Source of the DNA: Bradyrhizobium australiense
Lineage (GTDB): Bacteria; Pseudomonadota; Alphaproteobacteria; Rhizobiales; Xanthobacteraceae
Assembly (NCBI RefSeq): GCF_013114825.1
Contig: NZ_JAAVLX010000009.1
Coordinates: forward strand, 186,001 to 250,000
Direction: 5' to 3'
Length of the DNA: 64,000 nucleotides
Made by a program: the position numbers and the translations under genes. Shown here in pieces: positions 21,809 to 30,362 of this stretch. The notes beneath the pieces were generated by a model. The model was not told where the DNA came from and did not search any database. It saw only the letters and a program-made list of their open reading frames with translations. The first letter of the stretch is position 1. Every line of letters begins with the position of its first letter.

Positions 21809-23506
21809 TCAACTGCCAGTCTTCGAGACGTTGTCATTGGACGCGATTTCAGCACGCGAACCGGGCGCCACTTCGCCCGAAAACGCTTTGGTCTCAAGCA
21901 GCCCTCGCGCCTCGAGTTCATCGCGGACCAGCCGCTTTGGAATTTTGCCATAGCCGGATTTCGGCAGCGCCTCCCAGAAGAAGAAGCGCTTCGGCATTTT
22001 ATAGCGCGGCACCTTGGGCGCCAGGAATGCGGCAAGCTCCGCTTCGCTCACGGCAGCGGCGCCCTCGCGCGCGACGCAGACGGCCACCCCGACCTCCCCC
22101 CAGAACGGGTCGGGCACACCGAGGACAGCGACTTCGCCGATTGCGGGATGGGTGAGAATCTTCTCCTCGACCTCGCGCGGATAGATGTTGGAGCCGCCGG
22201 AGATGTACATGTCCGAGGCGCGACCGGTGATGTAGACGAATCCCTCCTCGTCCATATGGCCGAGATCGCCGGTGCGAAACCAGCCGTCGCGAAACGCCTT
22301 CGCATTGGCCTCGGGGTTGTCGTAATAGCCAGCGAACACGGCGGGGCCGATCACGCAGATCTCGCCGGTCTCGAACGGCATCAATTCGCGGCCGTCATCG
22401 CCCTGAATCGCGACCTGCATGCCGGTGCGCTCGAAGCCGCAGGTGCCAATGCGGGCATGCGGACTGTCCTCGGGATCGTGCAGACTGGCCGGCATCACCG
22501 TGATGTTGCCGGTGACTTCGCCGAGCCCGAAATACTGTACCAGCACCGGGCCTAGCTTGTTCAGCGCAGCTTTCTGGTCCTCGCGATACATCGGCGCGCC
22601 AGCATAGATCACGAACCGCAGGGAGGAATGGTCATATGTGTCGACCGCCGGATGCTCGACCATCATCTTCAAAATGGTCGGCACGGTGAACATGTTGCTG
22701 ACGCGATGCACCTCGATCAGCCGAAATGCTTCCGCGATGTCGAATTTTTCCGACGGCAGCAAAATGGTCGACACAGCGCGCGCGGCCTGCACGAGCTGGT
22801 GCACGCCGGCGCCATGCGACAATGGCGCGACCACCAGCGAGGCATCGGTCTCCGTCGTGCCCGGCATCAAATCGGCGAGATGGTTGGTCACGACGAACGC
22901 CATCTGTCCGTGGGTGAGCACGGCCGCCTTGGACCGACCCGTCGTTCCGGACGTGAAGAAGAACCAGCAGGGATCGTCATAGTCGACCGCCGCATTCTCG
23001 ACCCTGGCGCCCACGTGCGCCGCGATCACTTCGCTCACCGCGCGTTCGCCAAGGGTGCCCTCGCCGATCCGCCAGATGAATTCGAGCGCGGGATTGGCCG
23101 CCGCCGTAGCGTGATCAGGGAAATCGCCATGGCACAAAAAGGCCTTCGCGCCGGAGGCGGTGGCGAGATAGGCGACCTCGTCCGGCATCAGGCGGAAATT
23201 GGTCGGCACCCAGACCGCGCCAAGCCGAAACGCCGCGAACATCGACCAGAACATCTCGTCGCAATTTTTGGAATGGACGAGGATGCGGTCGCCCTTGACG
23301 ATACCGCGCGCGGCGAGACCTGCGGCCAGAGCCGACACGGCACCATCGATCTCGCGCCAGGTCCAGGATTTATCGCCCCAGATGAAGCCAACGCGGTCGC
23401 CATGGCGGCGGGCATTCTGGGTCAGCATATGCGCGAGATTCATCACCCGGCGCGACATCCGCGCCAGACCGCCGCGCGGGGTAGGAATGGTCACCGTTTC
23501 AGTCAC
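21809..23506 (-). CDS. AMP-dependent acyl-CoA synthetase
   Basis: The 565-residue enzyme is of the ANL (acyl/aryl-CoA ligase) superfamily and should activate a carboxylic acid with ATP and CoA. Visible motifs are the phosphate loop FFFTSGTTGRSKA (about residues 178-190), YFGLGEVTG (about residues 321-329), GWFRTGDLGHMDEEGFVYITGR with the hinge region, and the C-terminal PKSGYGKIPKR with the catalytic lysine. The substrate cannot be read from sequence; the form resembles medium or long-chain acyl-CoA ligases. The start is uncertain (GTG 23506, or ATG at 23458 or 23443; none has a good ribosome site). It forms a two-gene unit with the PPC protein. Confidence 0.9.
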   Translation of the reverse strand: MTETVTIPTPRGGLARMSRRVMNLAHMLTQNARRHGDRVGFIWGDKSWTWREIDGAVSALAAGLAARGIVKGDRILVHSKNCDEMFWSMFAAFRLGAVWVPTNFRLMPDEVAYLATASGAKAFLCHGDFPDHATAAANPALEFIWRIGEGTLGERAVSEVIAAHVGARVENAAVDYDDPCWFFFTSGTTGRSKAAVLTHGQMAFVVTNHLADLMPGTTETDASLVVAPLSHGAGVHQLVQAARAVSTILLPSEKFDIAEAFRLIEVHRVSNMFTVPTILKMMVEHPAVDTYDHSSLRFVIYAGAPMYREDQKAALNKLGPVLVQYFGLGEVTGNITVMPASLHDPEDSPHARIGTCGFERTGMQVAIQGDDGRELMPFETGEICVIGPAVFAGYYDNPEANAKAFRDGWFRTGDLGHMDEEGFVYITGRASDMYISGGSNIYPREVEEKILTHPAIGEVAVLGVPDPFWGEVGVAVCVAREGAAAVSEAELAAFLAPKVPRYKMPKRFFFWEALPKSGYGKIPKRLVRDELEARGLLETKAFSGEVAPGSRAEIASNDNVSKTGS

Positions 23507-23661
23507 AGGGAATCAACCATTAGGGTTTGGAAAACCGACATAGAACATCTCATTGCAAGGATACCAGAAAGCCCGGCGTCAGCTCAAATTCGCCGTCGGG
23601 CGCTACCGGCCATGATAGTCTCCGGCCGGCGGATCCCGTCACCAATTCACAGGATCCCGAC

Positions 23662-23880
23662 ATGAAGTCGTTCAAGGTGGTTACCGAGAAACGGAAGAGC
23701 GACAAGGCGGCCATCGCGTTCACGATCGAAGCTCATCAGCGGAATGCCCGCGCTAACCCGGCCGACAGGATCATCCGCTACGATTTTGTCCGCGAGGCCA
23801 GCCAATGGAAGATCGACGACATCAAGGGCGCCGTCGACGGCAGCCCGTGGTCGGTCCGCACCCTGCTTGTCGTCTCATTC
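23662..23880 (+). pseudogene. C-terminal fragment resembling DUF3828 proteins
   Basis: A stretch of about 70 residues (FKVVTEKRKSDKAAIAFTIE then IIRYDFVREASQWKIDDIKG and SPWSVRTLL) has the end pattern of DUF3828 periplasmic proteins. There is no signal peptide or N-terminal domain, and the frame runs on into the opposite-strand SPW gene without a stop near the family end. An ATG at 23662 exists, but I think this is a remnant rather than a whole gene. Confidence 0.4.
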
Positions 23881-23941
23881 AAGTGTTCGGATTTAATCGA
23901 TGGCCCGCCAGCCATGTGTGAGCCGGCGGGCTCTCCAGAAT

Positions 23942-24343
23942 CTACTGCGGATGGTTGGCCAGTTCCTGATCACTCAAGCGCCAGTCCTGCCAGAGCTGAA
24001 GCGCGCCCAGCACGACGACGATTCCACCGAGGGCGACGTGCCAAGCCCGCAACATCTCATCACCGGCATAGCCGAGAATGAACGGCGAGGCGGCCAGCCA
24101 GAGGCCGAGCGCGATCTCCCCCACCTCCTCCCAGCGCTGCAGTGCAACATATTCGAGCTGAGCCAGACCGAAGACCAGCATGCCGACCACGAATGTATTG
24201 AGGATCATGGTGCTGCGTTCGGCGTCCATCACGTCGTGGCTGGAGAAGGGAAACCACGGCGATACCACGATCAGCACACCAAGCAGCATGCCGAACCAGT
24301 CTTCCCAAGTGCGATGCTTGCTGAAGAAATGAATGCCCGACAT
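23942..24343 (-). CDS. SPW-repeat integral membrane protein
   Basis: The 133-residue protein has four hydrophobic helices. Two SPW-type repeats are visible: WEDWFGMLLGVLIVVSPWF (about residues 12-30) and EEVGEIALGLWLAASPFIL (about residues 75-95). The second helix of each pair follows (ILNTFVVGMLVFGLAQL and WHVALGGIVVVLGALQLW). The family has no defined function beyond inner-membrane location. A very good ribosome site, GGGGAGG, precedes the ATG at 24341-24343. The frame upstream belongs to a TPR pseudogene and is not part of this protein. Confidence 0.88.
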   Translation of the reverse strand: MSGIHFFSKHRTWEDWFGMLLGVLIVVSPWFPFSSHDVMDAERSTMILNTFVVGMLVFGLAQLEYVALQRWEEVGEIALGLWLAASPFILGYAGDEMLRAWHVALGGIVVVLGALQLWQDWRLSDQELANHPQ

Positions 24344-24489
24344 TGTAAACCTCCCCTTGAAAAGAGGCATACGTCGGCGGCCGCAATCACAGCATTTTCG
24401 ATATCGAGCCCAGACCCGGCCGCCACGGCGGCGTATGTCATTCCAAACACGTAGGAACCCGACCCACGGTTGCCAAGGCCTCGCCCGCA

Positions 24490-24972
24490 AAGATCCTGTA
24501 AGCGCGCGCGTCCCTTGTTGCACTGCACCGAGCCGCTGCAGGTTCTCGCTCGAGGTACGCAGGCCTAGATTGATTCCAGGGCCTTGCGGAAATCGGCAAT
24601 CCTTGTCGCCGAGCCGCATCTTGGCCTGGCCACGATCGTTCCAGGAAGTCGTCGGCCGGGTCATATTGCGCGCCTTGTCATAATCGGCCAGACCGCCCCT
24701 GGTATTGCCCTGGAAAAGTTTGATCATGCCGCGATTGCGCCACCTGCGCGCGTCCGTCGGCGCCAGTTTGAAGACCTCGCCATAATTTGTCGCGGCACGG
24801 TCGAGTTGCTCGCTGTCGCGATAGGCATTGCCGCGGTTGATATAGGCCAGCACCTCGTCACGTTGATGCAGGTTTGCCAGTTCTGGTCGTCTTCGGCAGA
24901 CGCGGCGGTCGGTTGCGCTGATATCGCCGCGGTGCCCAGCAATGCAGCGGTCAGGCAGGTCACAACACGCAT
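24490..24972 (-). pseudogene. Decayed secreted TPR protein gene
   Basis: The frame from ATG 24972 gives a signal peptide (MRVVTCLTAALLGTAAISAQ) and a short mature start (ASAEDDQNWQTC). A frameshift near 24860 moves the reading to another frame with TPR-like helices (AYINRGNAYRDSEQLDRAA, YGEVFKLAPTDARRWRNRG, LADYDKARNMTRP). Further shifts near 24605 and 24570 scatter the end (IADFRKALES, then LRTSSENLQRLGA). At least three lesions show this is not one sequencing error. Genes of this type encode periplasmic tetratricopeptide proteins of about 170-280 residues. Confidence 0.75.
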
Positions 24973-25070
24973 GTCAGCCAATCCCAGCGAGCCAGTTGTC
25001 CCTTCGCCGCCGGGTTGCATCGGCGGGTTCATTCCCTAAATGAAACGGTGAATCATCCGGGAATCGCCGC

Positions 25071-25343
25071 ATGGCCGCCGTCCGCGACAACAAGGCTCAA
25101 AACCGTTTCGAACTCGACGTCGAGGGCGCCGTGGCGTTTGCGAATTATCGGATCACGCCCGCGGCGGTCATCATCACCCATACCGAAACACCGCGCGCCC
25201 TGCGCGGCCGCGGCATCGCTTCCGAGCTGATCAGGGGCGCGCTCGAACTAATCCGCGCCGACGGACGCAAGGTCATCGCCGGCTGCGGCTTTGTCGTGGA
25301 TTATCTGCGCAGAAATCCGGAATTTGCCGATCTGACCGGATAG
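25071..25343 (+). CDS. GNAT-fold acetyltransferase (YjdJ-like, small)
   Basis: The 90-residue protein is a short GCN5-related acetyltransferase. The core strand VIITHTETPRALRGRGIASELIRGALELIR (about residues 36-65) holds the acetyl-CoA binding loop R-GRGIA, and CGFVVDYLRRNPEFADL is the typical C-terminal end of this small subfamily. The substrate is unknown; stand-alone members are thought to acetylate small amines or proteins. It lies alone, followed 8 bp later by repeat element B2. Confidence 0.88.
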   Translation: MAAVRDNKAQNRFELDVEGAVAFANYRITPAAVIITHTETPRALRGRGIASELIRGALELIRADGRKVIAGCGFVVDYLRRNPEFADLTG

Positions 25344-25350
25344 CCGCCTT

Positions 25351-25436
25351 GTAGCCCGGATGGAGCGCAGCGCAATCCGGGATCAGTTTCCCCTCGGCAA
25401 GAGACCCCGGATTTCGCTGCGCTCCATCCGGGCTAC
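25351..25436. repeat. Dispersed inverted-repeat element, type B, copy 2
   Basis: GTAGCCCGGATGGAGCGCAG with GCAATCCGGGAT forms the left arm, and CCCCGGATTTCGCTGCGCTC with CATCCGGGCTAC the right arm, so nearly the whole 86 bp can fold into one stem. It lies between convergent genes and could act as a bidirectional terminator. Confidence 0.92.
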
Positions 25437-25449
25437 GAGATAAGACCCC

Positions 25450-26241
25450 TCACGTAATCCGGATCGACATATCCGGCAGGCCGTCGAGCTTGCACAAGAT
25501 AACGTCGCCCTTCACGACCGGTCCGACATTTTCCGGCGTGCCCGAATAGATGATGTCACCGGCCTTGAGTTCAAAAGCCTCCGAAAGCTTGGAAATCTGC
25601 TCGGCCACGCTCCAGATCATGTTCTGCAGATTTGAGTTCTGCTTGACCGTACCGTTCACGGCCAGCGAGATCGCGCCCTGAGTGAAATGGCCGGTCTTCG
25701 TGGCCGGATGAATCGGCCCGAGCACGGCGGAGCGATCGAAGCTCTTGCCAATTTCCCATGGCTTCTTCTCGTCGCCCATCGCCCGCTGCAGATCGCGCCG
25801 CGTCATATCGAGGCCAAGTGCGTAGCCGTAGACATGGTCGAGCGCCTGCCCCACGGGGATATTGGTGCCACCGGACTTCAGCGCCGCCACCAACTCAACC
25901 TCATAATGATAGTTCTTGGTAAGCGAGGGATAAGGATGATCGCCGACCGTTCCGATGGCGACATTCTGGATGGCGTCGGTCGGCTTCTGAAAGAAGAACG
26001 GCGGCTCGCGACTAGGATCCGAGCCCATTTCGCGGGCATGCGCGGCATAGTTGCGTCCGATGCAATAGATCCGCCGCACCGGAAAGACATCGGTCTCGAC
26101 CACGATGGGTATGGTCGTCGTGCCAACCGGAAAAAGCGATTTCGGGCCAGCCTGCCCTGCGGCCGTGCCACCTTGGGCCGCTGTACCCGCCAGCGCGAGC
26201 GCACCCGTGGCCAGAATGGTCCTGCGATCAACATCGGTCAT
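25450..26241 (-). CDS. Exported fumarylacetoacetate hydrolase-family protein
   Basis: The 263-residue protein has the FAH fold: RIYCIGRNYAAHAREMG (about residues 57-73), KPTDAI, NYHYEVELVAALK with the metal-binding E-V-E, and YSGTPENVGPV near the end. Enzymes of this fold hydrolyse or isomerise 2-oxo-dienoate or acylpyruvate compounds and need Mg or Mn. Unusually it begins with a twin-arginine-like signal (DRRTILATGALALAGTAA), so it is probably exported. AAGGAGG lies six bases before the second ATG (26239-26241) but touches the first (26245-26247), which decides the start. Confidence 0.88.
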   Translation of the reverse strand: MTDVDRRTILATGALALAGTAAQGGTAAGQAGPKSLFPVGTTTIPIVVETDVFPVRRIYCIGRNYAAHAREMGSDPSREPPFFFQKPTDAIQNVAIGTVGDHPYPSLTKNYHYEVELVAALKSGGTNIPVGQALDHVYGYALGLDMTRRDLQRAMGDEKKPWEIGKSFDRSAVLGPIHPATKTGHFTQGAISLAVNGTVKQNSNLQNMIWSVAEQISKLSEAFELKAGDIIYSGTPENVGPVVKGDVILCKLDGLPDMSIRIT

Positions 26242-26342
26242 TGGCATCCTCCTTGTTTTACGAGTCTTCTTGTCCGCCCGTATCTACAGCGTTTGCTCCG
26301 CGAAGTAGATACCGTTTGCACGTTGCTGCATTGCAATCGCAC

Positions 26343-26377
26343 CAAAAGAAAGAAGGCCCGCGTCGCCGCGGACCTTC
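26343..26377 (-). terminator. Rho-independent terminator of the DUF3597 gene
   Basis: Read on the minus strand, an 11-bp stem with one mismatch (GAAGGTCCGCG / CGCGGGCCTTC), loop GCGA, is followed by TTTCTTTTGG. It lies 23 bp after the stop of the gene at 26400. Confidence 0.88.
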
Positions 26378-26399
26378 GCATGTCAGGCCGAGCGAAGCG

Positions 26400-26777
26400 T
26401 CAGTGCTTGATATCCGGCGGCAGCTTGCCACCATTGGCGGCCAATTTGGCCATGACCTGCTTGTGCAGCCAGATGTTCATGCTGGCGGAATCGTTGCTGT
26501 CGCCGGTATAGCCGAGCTCTTTTGCAAGATCCTTGCGCGCAGCGAAGCTGGAATCGATGTCGAGCGCCTTCATCAGATCGACGATCGAGGTGCGCCACTC
26601 CAGCTTCTCACCCTTGGCTTTCACCGCCTGATCAAGGATCGGCGCAACGTCGACGGTCGCCACAGGTGCAGCGGCGCCACCGGATGATCCGCCTCCCGCA
26701 GCCGCACCGCCGCCAGCCGGCGCGGCGTCTGCCTTGGTGCCGAAGATCGCGCTCATGATTTTTCCGAAAATGCTCAT
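26400..26777 (-). CDS. DUF3597 domain protein
   Basis: The 125-residue protein starts MSIFGKIMSAIFG, has a Gly/Ala-rich linker (residues 20-38) and the DUF3597 domain (VDVAPILDQAVKAKGEKLEW to LHKQVMAKLAANGG). That domain is a small helical bundle of unknown role in many proteobacteria. The ATG at 26777 has GGGAG at proper spacing, and a good terminator follows. No signal peptide is evident. It is a single-gene unit between the exported FAH protein and a 294-bp gap. Confidence 0.92.
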   Translation of the reverse strand: MSIFGKIMSAIFGTKADAAPAGGGAAAGGGSSGGAAAPVATVDVAPILDQAVKAKGEKLEWRTSIVDLMKALDIDSSFAARKDLAKELGYTGDSNDSASMNIWLHKQVMAKLAANGGKLPPDIKH

Positions 26778-27071
26778 CGTTCGCTCCCAATGAGTTGAGG
26801 ATGGGGTGAGTCTCTGGCGGCACTATTTGACCGGCAGCACCACGCCGGGATCGCCTGCAACTTTAGCTTGCCAGGCGAAGCTTGCCAATGAAACATTCAC
26901 CTAAGCGTGAGTGCGCTTGTTGCTGTTCGGGAGTACGCTGTCGGCACAGTTCGCGACATGACCAGCTCCATCCTCTGTCTTCGCGTCTGGCTTGATCGTG
27001 ATCGTTTTATGACACGGCGCGTTTGAGTCTTTCGATTGGCGCGCGATGCGACCGCGAGGGAGACAGCGACC

Positions 27072-27983
27072 ATGGCTACATATCACGGCAATGTCACATC
27101 GATGGCGCAGAGCGCACGGGATACCGCCGCCGCGCCAGTCATCCGAACGATAGGCTTCGCCGAACTCGGCCGTGCGTTGCGGCGCGGCTGGGAAGATTTC
27201 AAGGCCGTGCCAACCCACGCCATCATCCTGTGTGTGATCTATCCCGTTCTCGGACTGGTGCTGGCACGCGCCGTTCTCGGCTATTCTGTCATACCGCTGT
27301 TATTTCCGCTGGCCGCTGGCTTCGCCCTGATCGGCCCGTTTGCGGCGCTCGGCCTCTACGAGATGAGCCGCTGCCGCGAACGCCGTCAACCGGCAACCGC
27401 CTGGGATGCGCTCGAGGTAGTACGCTCGCCGTCGTTCGGCGCGATGCTCGGACTCGGCGTGCTGCTGCTGGCACTTTTCGTGACCTGGGTGGCGACCGCG
27501 CAGGCAATCTACATCGCCGCGTTCGGCTATGCGGGAGCGACCGGTTTTTCCGATTTCGCGACGCGCGTGCTGACCACACCGCAAGGCTGGTGGCTGATCG
27601 TGGTTGGCTGCGGCGTCGGCTTCCTGTTCGCCTTCGTCGCGCTCTGCGTCAGCGTGGTCTCGTTCCCGCTGATGCTGGACCGTCATGCCGGTGCCGGCGA
27701 TGCAATGGTGACCTCGCTGCGCGCGGTCGCGCGTAACCCCGTGCCGATGGCGGCTTGGGGATTGATCGTCGCGGTGCTGCTGGTCGCGGGAACGCTGCCG
27801 TTCTTCCTCGGACTTGCCGTCGTCATTCCGCTGCTCGGGCACGCTACCTGGCATCTCTATCGAGAGACGATCGAGCCAGAACTTAACCCGCAGCCGCTTC
27901 CGCCCCGCGCGCACCGCGAGCGGAAACCTGCCGCCGATTTCCCGGTCAATCTGTTCCCCTGGCGGCACAAGGATGGCGCATAG
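27072..27983 (+). CDS. DUF2189 integral membrane protein
   Basis: The 303-residue protein has a cytoplasmic N-terminus of about 45 residues (VIRTIGFAELGRALRRGWEDFKAVPTHA is the family start) and six membrane segments (about residues 48-70, 73-95, 118-145, 170-200, 222-245 and 248-265), ending in a basic tail. DUF2189 proteins are predicted inner-membrane proteins, sometimes linked to cytochrome oxidase loci, but no such gene is here. The ATG at 27072 has GAGGGAG upstream; an in-frame ATG 12 codons earlier lacks one. A terminator follows at 28006. Confidence 0.88.
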   Translation: MATYHGNVTSMAQSARDTAAAPVIRTIGFAELGRALRRGWEDFKAVPTHAIILCVIYPVLGLVLARAVLGYSVIPLLFPLAAGFALIGPFAALGLYEMSRCRERRQPATAWDALEVVRSPSFGAMLGLGVLLLALFVTWVATAQAIYIAAFGYAGATGFSDFATRVLTTPQGWWLIVVGCGVGFLFAFVALCVSVVSFPLMLDRHAGAGDAMVTSLRAVARNPVPMAAWGLIVAVLLVAGTLPFFLGLAVVIPLLGHATWHLYRETIEPELNPQPLPPRAHRERKPAADFPVNLFPWRHKDGA

Positions 27984-28005
27984 ACCTGCACGGAACCTGA
28001 TCGAT

Positions 28006-28037
28006 CAAGCCGCCGGTCGAGCCCGACCGGCGGCTTG
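28006..28037 (+). terminator. Hairpin terminator after the DUF2189 gene
   Basis: A 14-bp perfect stem (CAAGCCGCCGGTCG / CGACCGGCGGCTTG) with loop AGCC lies 22 bp after the stop and is followed by GCTGTTC. Confidence 0.85.
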
Positions 28038-28193
28038 GCTGTTCACCCCTCACTAACGATGAATTGAGCATGTTCAACGGAATGGCATTGCGGGCACTTA
28101 GATAAGCCTTGTTTTGGCCGATCTTGCTTCGAACATTCGGCGTGGCGTCGACACTAACGCCGAAGACGCATCGATCGTGGAGCGAACGGCACG

Positions 28194-29006
28194 ATGATCT
28201 CTCGCCTTTGTCTGCGCGCCCTGCCCTTGGGCGCGCTGTTACTGACCTCGGCGGCCGCGCTCGCCGCGCCCTGCGGCACGGGCCCGTTCGAAACATGGCT
28301 GGAGGACTTCAAGAAGGAAGCGGCCTCCAACGGAATATCGGCATCTGCCATCCAGGCCGGCTTGACCGGCGTCACGCTCGACAAGAGCGTGCTGGCCCGC
28401 GACCACTCGCAAAAGGTCTTCAGCCAGAGTTTTGAGGAATTCTCCGGCCGCATGGTTCCGCCCCGGCTGACGCGTGGCTCCAACATGCTCAAACAATACG
28501 GCTCAGTGCTCGGGCGCATCGAACAGGCATACGGCGTGCCTGGCGAAGTGCTGGTGGCGATCTGGGGCTTGGAAACCGATTTCGGCGTCAACATCGGAAA
28601 GTTTCCGACGCTGCGCTCGCTGGCGACGCTGGCCTATGATTGCCGCCGCGCCGATATGTTCAAGGCCGAGTTGATGGACGCGCTACGCATCGTCGAGCGC
28701 GGCGATATCGCGCCACAGGATCTGCGCGGCGCCTGGGCCGGCGAAATTGGCCAGACCCAGTTCATGCCGTCGTCCTACGTCAAGTTCGCAGTCGACTTCG
28801 ACGGCAACGGCCGCCGCGATCTCTTGCGCAGCCCTCCCGACGTGCTGGCCTCGACCGCCAACTTCCTCGCCAGCCACGGCTGGCAACGCGGCAAGGACTG
28901 GGAGCCCGGCAGCGCCAATTTCGCTGCTATCAAGGAGTGGAACAAGAGCGAGGTCTACGCCCGGACGATCGCCTATTTCGCGACACAGCTCTCACGGGCG
29001 CCTTGA
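28194..29006 (+). CDS. Lytic murein transglycosylase, MltB family
   Basis: The 270-residue protein has a signal peptide (MISRLCLRALPLGALLLTSAAALA, cleaved near residue 25) and the MltB-type SLT domain. It contains VAIWGLETDFGVNIG (about residues 121-135) with the catalytic glutamate in ETDFG, GEIGQTQFMPSSYVKFAVDFDGNGRRDL (about residues 183-210) and DVLASTANFLASHGW. It cleaves the MurNAc-GlcNAc bond of peptidoglycan to the 1,6-anhydro form in the periplasm. There is no lipobox cysteine after the signal, so it is probably soluble. NagZ, encoded at 47919-48941, acts on the recycled products. Confidence 0.93.
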   Translation: MISRLCLRALPLGALLLTSAAALAAPCGTGPFETWLEDFKKEAASNGISASAIQAGLTGVTLDKSVLARDHSQKVFSQSFEEFSGRMVPPRLTRGSNMLKQYGSVLGRIEQAYGVPGEVLVAIWGLETDFGVNIGKFPTLRSLATLAYDCRRADMFKAELMDALRIVERGDIAPQDLRGAWAGEIGQTQFMPSSYVKFAVDFDGNGRRDLLRSPPDVLASTANFLASHGWQRGKDWEPGSANFAAIKEWNKSEVYARTIAYFATQLSRAP

Positions 29007-29008
29007 CA

Positions 29009-29044
29009 ACTCAAGGGCCGGCCGCAGCGACCGGCCCTTTGAGT
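29009..29044. terminator. Bidirectional terminator between convergent genes
   Basis: ACTCAAGGGCCGG pairs with CCGGCCCTTTGAGT (one bulged T) around a 9-nt loop, starting 2 bp after the transglycosylase stop and ending 6 bp before the stop of the minus-strand gene at 29051. Confidence 0.82.
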
Positions 29045-29050
29045 GCCGAT

Positions 29051-29314
29051 CTATCTCACCGTGCCTGCGTGCATTGCTTTACTGAGATGCGCCGCGCAGA
29101 CACCCGCCCTGCCGCTCAGCAGCGCATCCTGGGCAGCGGCGATTTCCTTTTGGGCGGCGATCTTGCCCTCACCATCCGCCATGTTCTCGATCATCGTTTC
29201 AGTCTTGCTCAGATTGTCGCCGCTGCAGGACGCTTTGACTCGCGCGGCGTCGGCGGGAGAGACGGCGTGTGCCAAGGCTGCAATTGCAGCGACTGCGAGT
29301 AATTTGTTGAGCAT
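29051..29314 (-). CDS. Small periplasmic protein of unknown function
   Basis: The 87-residue product has a signal peptide (MLNKLLAVAAIAALAHAVSPADA, cleaved near residue 23) and a helical mature part with two cysteines (KASCSGDN and AGVCAAHL). The ATG at 29312-29314 is favoured by AAGGGAG upstream; an ATG nine codons earlier is possible. The pattern DNLSKTETMIENMADGEGKIAAQKEI is seen in small Bradyrhizobium-type secreted proteins without known role. The convergent terminator at 29009 serves it. Confidence 0.8.
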   Translation of the reverse strand: MLNKLLAVAAIAALAHAVSPADAARVKASCSGDNLSKTETMIENMADGEGKIAAQKEIAAAQDALLSGRAGVCAAHLSKAMHAGTVR

Positions 29315-30108
29315 GGTAACTCCCTTTTTGTTTTTGGACATGCGGCGCCATTGCCGCCTGCGAGAGCGATTGTTCGTCGAAGCGCGAGAACTTCGGAATG
29401 AACTTCGCGCGAGATTGTGAGCGCGGCGCGCAAGGGGCTTATGCGGAATCGTGTTTTTCATTACAGTTCGGTAATGAAGCGCGGCTTCGGCAATCATCTT
29501 CCGCCGAATTCACGGCAACGACGGTTGGCGCGCGCGCTCGCTTCGACGCGGACTGTGCGACAAAAATGAGTGCGGGCTTCCTCGGCGCGTGAAGAACCTC
29601 AACGTCAAGAGACCGGCACGTACGTCCACTTGCGCGAGCCATGTTGCCGCAACGGCCCGCTGAACAGATCGGCTCTATCCGCGGGTCGCGAGGAACTTGC
29701 GGGGCTTTCCTTCTGATAATGAATTTATCTTCATTTCATTCCGTACGCTGCATGCGATTCGTGCATAAGAAGATTCCAAAAACTTCGGAAACGGTTGCAC
29801 ATTTCGTCGGCCCTTCGAGGGCCTGCGAACTTGTTATCGGCCTTTTTGGTCGCCGATTAGGGATTTTTGCCGATTACAAGGAACCCACACATCTAGGGCA
29901 TTACTTTCATGTTTTGTGCACGGATCGCGCGCTCCGGCCGGCAATCCGCCAGCTATGCCGAAAGGTTAAGCGGCCCTTACCTTAGTTATGCGTTCTAGGA
30001 TTAGCTGCACCGCAACATCGGAACTTCTGCACTGCAAAATCTAAGCTATATTCATTTCAACGATGAAGCCGTCCTCCAAGGGCTGAATCGTAATGCAAGG
30101 AGACTACG
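29315..30108. other. Long intergenic region, partly AT-rich
   Basis: No supported gene lies in these 794 bp. An open frame at 29641-29985 has no ribosome site, no recognisable domain and ends in an arbitrary composition. The part from 29700 to 30060 is clearly less GC-rich than the surroundings and has a small hairpin (GGCCCTTCGAGGGCC, about 29811-29825). It holds the promoter of the DUF1127 gene and could hide a small RNA, which I cannot prove. Confidence 0.5.
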
Positions 30109-30261
30109 ATGCTACTCTCGCTCATCCGCATGATCCAGGCGTTCCGGGATTACCAGCGCAATGTCAGCGAACTGTCCCAGCTCAGCGATCGCGAACTGGC
30201 CGATATCGGCCTTGATCGCTCGGACATCCCGCGCGTTGCCGCCGGAAGCTATAACGGCTGA
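30109..30261 (+). CDS. DUF1127 micro-protein
   Basis: The 50-residue protein reads MLLSLIRMIQAFRDYQRNVS, then LSDRELADIGLDRSDIPRVA, which is the DUF1127 motif (L-D-EL-DIGL-R-DI). A strong AAGGAG lies 7 bp before the ATG, and a hairpin terminator follows at 30290. Arginine-rich DUF1127 proteins bind RNA and help control small-RNA turnover and phosphate uptake in Agrobacterium. This one has moderate charge and includes the full motif. The AT-rich promoter region upstream suggests strong independent expression. Confidence 0.92.
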   Translation: MLLSLIRMIQAFRDYQRNVSELSQLSDRELADIGLDRSDIPRVAAGSYNG

Positions 30262-30289
30262 TCTCTGTTCAGCCGCCTGATGAACCGAT

Positions 30290-30313
30290 AACGCCCGCCC
30301 CGCTGCGGGCGTT
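30290..30313 (+). terminator. Terminator of the DUF1127 gene
   Basis: AACGCCCGC pairs with GCGGGCGTT around CCCGCT and is followed by GTCGTTT, 28 bp after the stop. Confidence 0.82.
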
Positions 30314-30362
30314 GTCGTTTCTGGTGCTGCGCGCCGCTTGAAAACGCGCTAACCCTGAGCGC

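Noticed and set aside
29641..29985. Possible 114-residue protein in the gap before DUF1127
   Set aside because: There is no ribosome site, no domain and no coding bias; composition changes within the frame.
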